Shown here piece after piece: positions 57,547 to 64,000 of a stretch of 64,000 nt of DNA. The notes under the pieces were generated by a model. The model was not told the DNA's origin. It saw only the letters and a program-made list of their open reading frames with translations, and searched no databases. Source of the DNA: Chlamydomonas reinhardtii. Lineage: Eukaryota > Chlorophyta > Chlorophyceae > Chlamydomonadales > Chlamydomonadaceae. The DNA lies in assembly GCF_000002595.2 (NCBI RefSeq), contig NC_057009.1, positions 248,001-312,000 of the forward strand, read 5' to 3'. The number at the start of each line of letters is the position of its first letter. The stretch's first letter is position 1. The position numbers and the translations under genes were made by a program.

Positions 57547-58550
57547 ATGTCGATTGCTGCACTCCGGAGCTCGCCGAGCCTGCCTGCGGTCCGCCATGGC
57601 CGCAAGGTGTGCACACGTATCACTTCTGGCGTATCTCGGGGCTTGAATAACCTTTGTGCGGCCCCTGTCCTAAACTGTGGACAGGCTGTGCGCGTGCACG
57701 CTGCTGCGGACAACCAGCTGCTGAAGAAGCCTGAGCTCAAACGTGATGGCCAGGAGCAGAAGCGGTTGTTTGGCGACGCCAGCGACGCTTCTTCGCCTGC
57801 GTCCACTGGGTGAGCATGGAATGGACTCCCACGCTTTCGATGTCTTGCTTGGGACTTCCGCGAAACCTGGCGCTTGACAATCACTATGTTCAAATTATCA
57901 TGTTCAGGGCCGTGACCGTGGAGTACCAGCGCCAGCGTGCCAAGGAGATGCGCCAATACTTTATCGACCTCCGGACTGAGGAGTTGAGGGGCAAGACCCA
58001 GTAAGTGTTGCAAAGGAGTCGATACATATTTATAGCTGTTAGAAAGGTGGGTTCGTTGTCTTACGAGGCGCTGGCTTCCTGACCGCAGGGCTTTCGGGTG
58101 GACGCCCAAGAACGAGATTTCCAACGGGCGCTGGGTGATGTTTGGCCTGCTTGTTGGCATGCTGACTGGTAAGTGTGCGAGTGAAGACGAATGGAAGGGA
58201 CGGGGGACAGGGGGGAAATGGCAGCGTGGGTGGGGATAGGGTGAGGCGAAGTGGTGCGCAGGGTCTCCTGTGCCAGCCCCTGCCCCCCACCACACTAAAG
58301 CGTGCCTCGTTTTGGGCAGCTAAACATGGTGTGCACGCAAGCAAGCACACTACAAGCACACCTATACCAGCGCGGTTGCGCCTGCTTTGGGTGCACGCCG
58401 CACACCTGCACCAGACTGTCCCTGAGTCTCCGTATGGTGCGTCTCTAACCCGCACCCTCCGTTGCCTTTGCAGAGTACGCAACGGGCGTCGACTTCATTA
58501 ACCAGCTCAAGCTGATGGTGTCCTACCTGGGCATCGTGGACCTGGACTAA
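57547..58550 (+). CDS. OHP2: One-helix light-harvesting-like protein (OHP2 type)
   Basis: A thylakoid protein with a single chlorophyll-binding helix. In plants OHP2 works with OHP1 and HCF244 in making the photosystem II reaction centre. Four exons, 57547-57809, 57908-58000, 58089-58168 and 58474-58550, sum to 513 nt, or 170 residues. The start MSIAALRSSPSLPAVRHGRK has a chloroplast transit composition. A charged stromal part (VEYQRQRAKEMRQYFIDLR) precedes the helix WTPKNEISNGRWVMFGLLVG, which carries the Glu, Asn, Arg and Met of the ExxNGRxxM chlorophyll motif. The end LGIVDLD is characteristic of OHP2 and not of OHP1 or the three-helix ELIPs. The gene follows NMT1 on the same strand but there is no sign of co-transcription. 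Confidence 0.9.
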
Positions 58551-59749
58551 AGCAGCAGGCGAGCAACCTGCAGCAGCGGCCTATGGAGCGACTTGGACGT
58601 AGAAGGCTTGCGATGGGCCGTCAGGAGTTTAGAGGTACTGACAGGGGTAGGGGTTAATGGGGTCCAGGCTTGGGTTTAAGCCTGATAGCCAGTTGACTTG
58701 CTGGTTGGTGGCGAGGCGTGCAGCTAGCAGCTGCACTGAAGGCTGGGTAGGGAGCCTTGCAGGAGGGATGCGGTCGTGCATCGTTTTTTATCGTGTGGTC
58801 GTGTGCCGTGTAGTGTCTGGTAATGTGTTCAGAAAGTGACAAGCAGCAGTGACAGCCGCGTTGCTGGGATGGCTACTCCCGCGCATCAATTTTGGCTTCA
58901 GTTTAGGTAGGGAAATGCTCGAGAGAAGATGTTTTTGGGCGGCCGATTGTGCCCCGGTTGGGTGACCATGACCAAAATTGATATGACGCTGTCGGCATGC
59001 TGCCACACCCGTGCAACTTGCACTGACCTGACGGATGTCCAAGGCGGTATCTGCCCTATGCGGGCTGGCGTTTTAACGCACTATGAACACAACTGTACAA
59101 CATGTCCTTTTCCTTGATGTGCTTGCCGCTTGCGCCTCGGGTCTCGTTTAGTGTGTGGTTCATGCCGTCAGCCGTCAAGTAGGTTGCTACGGAGGGCCGC
59201 CGCACTGACAGGGCATGGCTGCCTTGTGTATGCACTTGCCTTGCGGATCCCGCCGGGCCCCCCACATCGTGCTGTCTGGTGAATCTCAGGAAAGCAGCAG
59301 GTGAAGGCGGTGTGTTGCAATGATTTAGATCACATTGCGAAGGTGCCGCTGAGGGAGGGTACGGTATACATGGGGTCACCGACAAACGCGACTGGGGCTG
59401 GCCGGCTGGGGCTGGGCGGGGGCACGATGTGCGCACCCATGGCATGAAGCCGTGGACCCCCCGCATGAACACCAAGTCGATAATGCCGTACTTACAAGCC
59501 GTTTCAGATTAGCGCCTATTATGAAGACTGCTGCATATCGGCACTGAGCCGGTGAACGAGTCGCGGCCGTGCGACGGACTGGTCTAACAAGCTGTGGCCT
59601 GAGGAGAAACATTAATACAATTAGCATTGGGGGCTGGCCCCATTCAGCAAAAGCTTAGCCGTGCAGCGGTCCTCGAAGTCAATTCCTCTCGCCTTTAGCG
59701 AGTCACAGGCGTCGCTTGGATCAAGGGAGGCTGTATTTTATAAGCAGCT
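58551..59749. other. Intergenic: OHP2 3' region and IFT43 promoter
   Basis: A 1.2-kb interval without a recognised gene or clear TGTAA signal. Confidence 0.6.
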
Positions 59750-61317
59750 ATGGATGATGACGCACCAAAGGTACTCACTAGCAGGCCTTGCACCTGCAGA
59801 GAGCACGCACCATTCAACGCCTGCCTCGGCATGCCGCGCAGGCCGCGCCTAAAGCTGGTCGGCGTGCAGCCCGTACCGCTAACACATGGGGCGATGACTC
59901 GGCAGCACCACCGGAACCACAGAAGGTAGGGCCGTTGGCAGCTTGCCCATGTGCGCGAGCACAGAGAGGAGCTCACGTAACAACGCTGTCCCCTTATTGA
60001 CTGTGCAGGGTGGCTTCGGTCTAGATTCAGGCTTTGGGGGTGGAGGCGGTTCGCCGCGGGGGAACGCCTTTGGGGCCGAGGACTCCGCGCCCCCCAAACA
60101 CGTCGCCTCCACCAACTTTGCGCCCTCCGGCGATGATGAGCCAGCGCCGGCGCCGTCGCGCCAGCGCACCGGTGACGCCAGCGGCGATCGGCCCTCACGT
60201 GGGGGTGCGCCGCCCTCGCGGCCCCCGCCCGCGGAGATTTTGGGCGAGGACAGCAAGAAGTTTGTGGGCGTGTCGCGCCGCAAGCAGGAGCAGCTGGCTC
60301 GCGGCGACGACGAAGTCAGCCGCAAGAACCTCAAGTACGAGACGCTGACTGCGGGCGTGGACGGCATCATGGAGATCCCGGAGCTGGAGGAGGAGGGGCG
60401 CGAGGACCTGTCCAACATTGTGCGTGGGGAGGAGGGGGAGGAAGGCGAGAGTACAGCTGGCGGCATTAGCGAGCAGTGGGCAAGCGGTTATGGGGGCTGG
60501 CTGCTTGGGCGCACTGCACGAGGTGTGACTGGCATGCTTAATGTGGGCGGACGTGGGGGCAGGAATGAGCCTGTCGGGAGCCTGGATCGGTGTAGAGGCT
60601 TGCACCTGCATAGCTGAATCAGCGTGCGCTTGGCCCGCCTCCGAACGCTGTGACACACATGGCCGCACTCAGCTGCCGCACTCCTGCCCTGTTCCCCCTA
60701 GGCTATCTTGGGGTGGCAAGCACTAACACGAACACGTCCATACGCACATGCACATGCACGCGCAGGTTGCTGAGGCTCCCAAGGTGCGCACCAACAAGGT
60801 GCAGGGCATGGAGGAGCTGGAGGAGGACATGCACTACAAGCTGCCCGCCATGGACGACCGCGACATCGACCTGTCGCTGCTCACAGCGGTGCTGTGCTCC
60901 TCAGAGCAGGTAGGAGGCGAGGGGAGGGGGCGCGGGGGTGAGGAAGGGGCAGCAGGGGCAGGGACAGTGGGCGCAGGGTGAGTGCGAGCTCAGGCATGAC
61001 AGAGACCTCCGCGCCGGTCGCGCCTGGCACCCGGGCTGTCTATCACGCAGCCAACCAGCTCAACCGGTGGCAATGAGCCGTGGCTCCCGTGCGCCTCGCG
61101 TCCCGTGCGCCCGCCGTCCTCACACCCGTTCTGCGGGGGCTGTGGCCTGCGTGTGCAGGTGGCTGAGGCGGAGGACCCCTGGGACCCCGACATCGTGCTG
61201 ACGGAGGTGGCGTCCGCCATCAACGCCGAGCGCGAGAAGGCGGAGGGCGGCGAGGCGCCGGACGACATGGGCGGAATGCGCGACGAGCAGGGCATGCCCA
61301 TGCCCATCAAGCTGTAG
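59750..61317 (+). CDS. IFT43: Intraflagellar transport protein IFT43 (IFT-A complex)
   Basis: A peripheral subunit of the IFT-A complex for retrograde transport in cilia, bound to IFT121/IFT139. Five exons, 59750-59770, 59842-59925, 60009-60419, 60766-60909 and 61159-61317, sum to 819 nt, or 272 residues. All introns are in phase 0. The N-terminal half is Gly/Pro/Ser-rich and disordered-looking ([16 protein letters not shown]). The conserved C-terminal part has [16 protein letters not shown], a variable basic spacer, [20 protein letters not shown] and [16 protein letters not shown], which follow the IFT43 pattern (proline-acidic stretch, DIDL.LLT, W.WD...TEV). The first exon is only 21 nt and is the least certain. 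Family identity rests on this pattern, as IFT43 is poorly conserved. Confidence 0.85.
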
Positions 61318-62764
61318 GCAGTGGCGGGGCCGGGGGCCGGGAGGGGGGCGCAGCAGGAGTAGGAGGAGCGACTGGGGGCCGCCGCCGCAGCAGCAATAAG
61401 GGGTGCCGCGCAGCTGGCTCGTGAAGGAGTGGTGTTGCAGAATGGTGTGCCACGTGCGCAGCGACCTTGGGCGTGTGCGACAGTATGCAAGCGGTGGTGC
61501 TTGTAGCTGGGCGTCGGTGGCGGTGGTGGCCATGGTTACCGGCAGCGCCTCAGGCGCCCTAGCTGACATGTGCCAAGGACAGGTCTGGCCCAGGCTCTGG
61601 CTGGCTAGAGCCGCTGCAATAGCGGTACGCTGGACCCACGGGCATGATGGTGCCAGCGGACGTTGTCAGGGTGTATGGAGTCGTGGGGCAGGGCGGGCTG
61701 TACATAGGGGGGGGGCGGTAGGCAGTGCAGTACAGGGCCCCGGCTGCGGCTGGTCTGGGCGTGCTGACAGGCACTCAGGCAATATATAACGGTATAACTG
61801 GCTGTTGGCGCGCGATAGCCATCAGATTGAACACGAAGCCACTTGAAGTCTGGTGCAAATATAGCATCCGCGACCTTTTCAAGTTCTCATGGTCTCGGGG
61901 TTAGCGGGGCCCTCGTGCCCCCCGCAGTCCAGGCGCCGCGCCCCACCCGCACGGAGCCCAGTGCGTTGGCGACCAACTTGGGGTCAGGTGGCGGGGTGTA
62001 CGGGGGCTATCGGCCGCCGAAGCGGCCTCCCCTCGTCGACAGACATTGCTGGACGGCAAAAGAGGGTTCACGCCTCAAGATCCGTGAACCGCTTGGGTCA
62101 CGTGAACCTGAACCGCAGCCCGCAGAGTGTACGCCTTGAAGCGTTGCAGGTGTTACAATTTATGACATCGCGATGGCCCCCCGCCAACTCAACGTCGGGC
62201 CCTTATCCAGGTTGACCTTGCCGAGGCCAGGCAGCAAGACTCACTGCCAACTAGGCAGCGTGCGGGTGGGAGCCACACACATCGGGACTACGCTTTCCTG
62301 CCCCTTGCCATGTTCCATCACGTCGCTCATCGGTCCGACAGCGCTCACAGGGACGCGAAGGAGTGCAGAAGCCCATGCAGCATTATAGGGGCCCCAAATC
62401 CTTCCCCACCTCTCACGTCACGCCGCCACCACTGCTGGTCGGTGGGCACTGGGCTGACGCGTTCACGCATACACAGACACACACTCTCCAGGCCCTGCCA
62501 CTCCACACGCAAGCATACATCCGCATGCGACGGCCGAGCCCAGCCAGCCCTTGCAAACATTCCACAACACTCCCCGTTGACTAAGCCCACAACACAAGCA
62601 CGTATAGACAAGGACAGCTCACGAATTGCACCTCATTCCCACTAACAGCAAGTTGAGCATTCTCTCGGCTCCAACACCAAGGAAAAGCCTTGGCATAGCC
62701 GCAGCCTCCTGCGATGCAAGCCCAACAACAAAACACGAGCGCAAGAGTAAAACCCAGTTGTGCC
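61318..62764. other. Intergenic between convergent genes
   Basis: IFT43 and the histidine kinase converge here, so the interval holds both 3' regions. It contains one copy of the GGGACTAC-type dispersed motif near 62283-62325 and a TGTAA (minus strand) at 62153-62157. No gene recognised. Confidence 0.65.
62153..62157 (-). terminator. Candidate TGTAA poly(A) signal of the receiver-domain gene
   Basis: TGTAA on the minus strand about 610 nt past the stop of the gene at 62765. Confidence 0.35.
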
Positions 62765-64000
62765 TCATCTCTTCGCTGCGCCGCTGTCTACCGCTCCCCC
62801 CGCCGCCGCCGCCGCCGTCGCCGCCGCTGTCGCAGCCGCCCCCTCGAGCACGTTGACCAGCGCCTCCGCCAGCGCGGCCCGCAGGATGGGCTTGGTGAGG
62901 AATCCGTCCATGCCCGCCTCGAAGCAGGCGTCCCGGTCCCTGTCGCTGGCGTTGGCGGTCATGGCCAGTATGGGCACGGCGCAGCCCAGCCGCCGTATGG
63001 CGCGAGTGGCGTCCACGCCGCCCATGACCGGCATGGCCATGTCCATCAGCACCATGTCAAACATGGGCGCGGCGGCTGGGGAGGCGGCGGAGGCGGCGGA
63101 GGCGGCGGAGCCAGCTGCCAGCACCTTCTCCACGGCCTGCACCGCCTCCAGGCCGTTGCTGGCCACCTCACAGCGCAGACCCAGGCTGGCAAGCATCTGC
63201 GTGTGGGCGAGTGGGTGGGGAGGGCAGGTCAGACAGGTGAGGGCTCGGGAGAGGGAACGCTAGCATGCGCAGGGTCCGAAAGCCACGGACGATTTCCGGA
63301 CCACCCACACCCTTGCAGCCGTGCTGTCTCAGCCAGTAACCCCCAACCAGCGCCCCCCCCCTCCCAGCGAGCGGCCACACACACCCTCACCCTCCCCGCT
63401 CCCGCACGCCGTCCCGCCTGCCCCGCCCCTGCCCCACCTTGCGCGCCACCGTCTGGTTGATGAGGTTGTCCTCCACCAGCAGCACACGCCGACCGCTCAG
63501 CGCGCCGCCAGCCTCGCCGCCGCCACCCGAGCCGCCAGCAGCCCCGGCCGAGCTGCCCGGCCCGCCCGCCCCGCCGGCGCCAGCAGCCCCGGACACCGAG
63601 ACGCCGCCATTGCTGATGCTGGGGCTGAGCCCGGCGGTGCTGCCGCCGCCCCGGAGCACGGACATGTGCGCGGGGTGCGGCGCGGAGCCCAGCTGCCCCG
63701 CCGCCAGCAGCGCCGACATGGACGTCACCACCGCCGCCGAGGAGCCGGACGGGCCGGGGCCGGAGCAGGAGGACGCGGGCATGGGCGTGAATGGCAGCGC
63801 TGTGCCAGGCTGGGGCGCGCCAGTGCTGCCCTCTGGCCTTACACCGCCCCCGGGCCCTGCGCCCGGCCATGTCGCGGGCGCAGCGGTGGCCCCGGCCGCA
63901 GCCGCCGCGGTGGATGACGGGGTGTCGGACCCGGCCGCGGGCGAGGCCGGCTGCATGGCGGCGGCAGTGGACGTGCGCGCTGACGCCAGCCCCGGGGCCA
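62765..64000 (-). CDS. Response-regulator receiver domain at the C-terminus of a probable hybrid histidine kinase (partial)
   Basis: Two exons are visible: 62765-63196 and 63438 to beyond the right edge. The upstream exon encodes a long Ala/Gly/Ser linker and then RRVLLVEDNLINQTVARK, the acidic start of a CheY-like receiver. The last exon continues with MLASLGLRCEVASNGLEAV, an Ala-rich insert, the phosphoacceptor Asp in MVLMDMAMPVMGG, the Thr in AMTANAS and the Lys in FLTKPI, then a short Ala-rich tail. All receiver residues needed for phosphotransfer are present. A receiver at the far C-terminus after a long linker is typical of hybrid histidine kinases; the kinase domain itself would lie outside the window, so a stand-alone regulator is possible. 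Confidence 0.82.

Overview
This is a nuclear window from a GC-rich green alga of the Chlamydomonas type, most likely C. reinhardtii itself. The genes are dense with short GT-AG introns, coding GC is very high, and TGTAA poly(A) signals follow several genes. The gene set combines photosynthetic (OHP2), ciliary (IFT43), plant-type organellar repair (MSH1 with a GIY-YIG tail) and B12-user (METH) functions with the KH/KH/KH/WW subunit C1 of the clock RNA-binding complex CHLAMY1. Exon boundaries were placed by reading splice sites and protein-family conservation by hand. For nine complete gene models the exon lengths sum to a multiple of three, which supports them.

Layout, left to right. 1-2581: the 5' part of an unrecognised minus-strand gene in which a pair of phase 1-1 exons is tandemly repeated, with a hexamer microsatellite in one intron. 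4274-7680 (-): UBP3/USP12/46-type deubiquitinase. 8710-10710 (-): CHLAMY1 subunit C1. 12473-21887 (-): MSH1, 20 exons. 22575-34270 (-): METH, cobalamin-dependent methionine synthase, containing three tandem copies of its Hcy plus pterin catalytic module and two assembly gaps. 38709-40012 (-): U2AF35. 34.3-38.7 and 40.0-44.5 kb are repeat-bearing intergenic DNA. 44481-45434 (+): intronless secreted/type I membrane protein with a tyrosine/acidic-rich segment. 46871-52640 (+): kinase with two LOV-like PAS domains. 53602-56650 (+): N-myristoyltransferase. 57547-58550 (+): one-helix protein OHP2. 59750-61317 (+): IFT43. 62765 to the right edge (-): C-terminal receiver domain of a probable hybrid histidine kinase.

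The genes are not an operon; they are independent housekeeping and signalling genes. Six lie on the minus strand to the left and five on the plus strand to the right, diverging from the repeat-rich 40-44 kb interval. The most unusual observations are the in-frame triplicated catalytic module of METH (which must be separated from assembly error), the amplified symmetric exon pair at the left edge, the tandem LOV-like kinase lacking the photoactive cysteine in both sensors, the 18-nt MSH1 microexon that encodes exactly the mismatch-reading motif, and the tyrosine-rich membrane protein.
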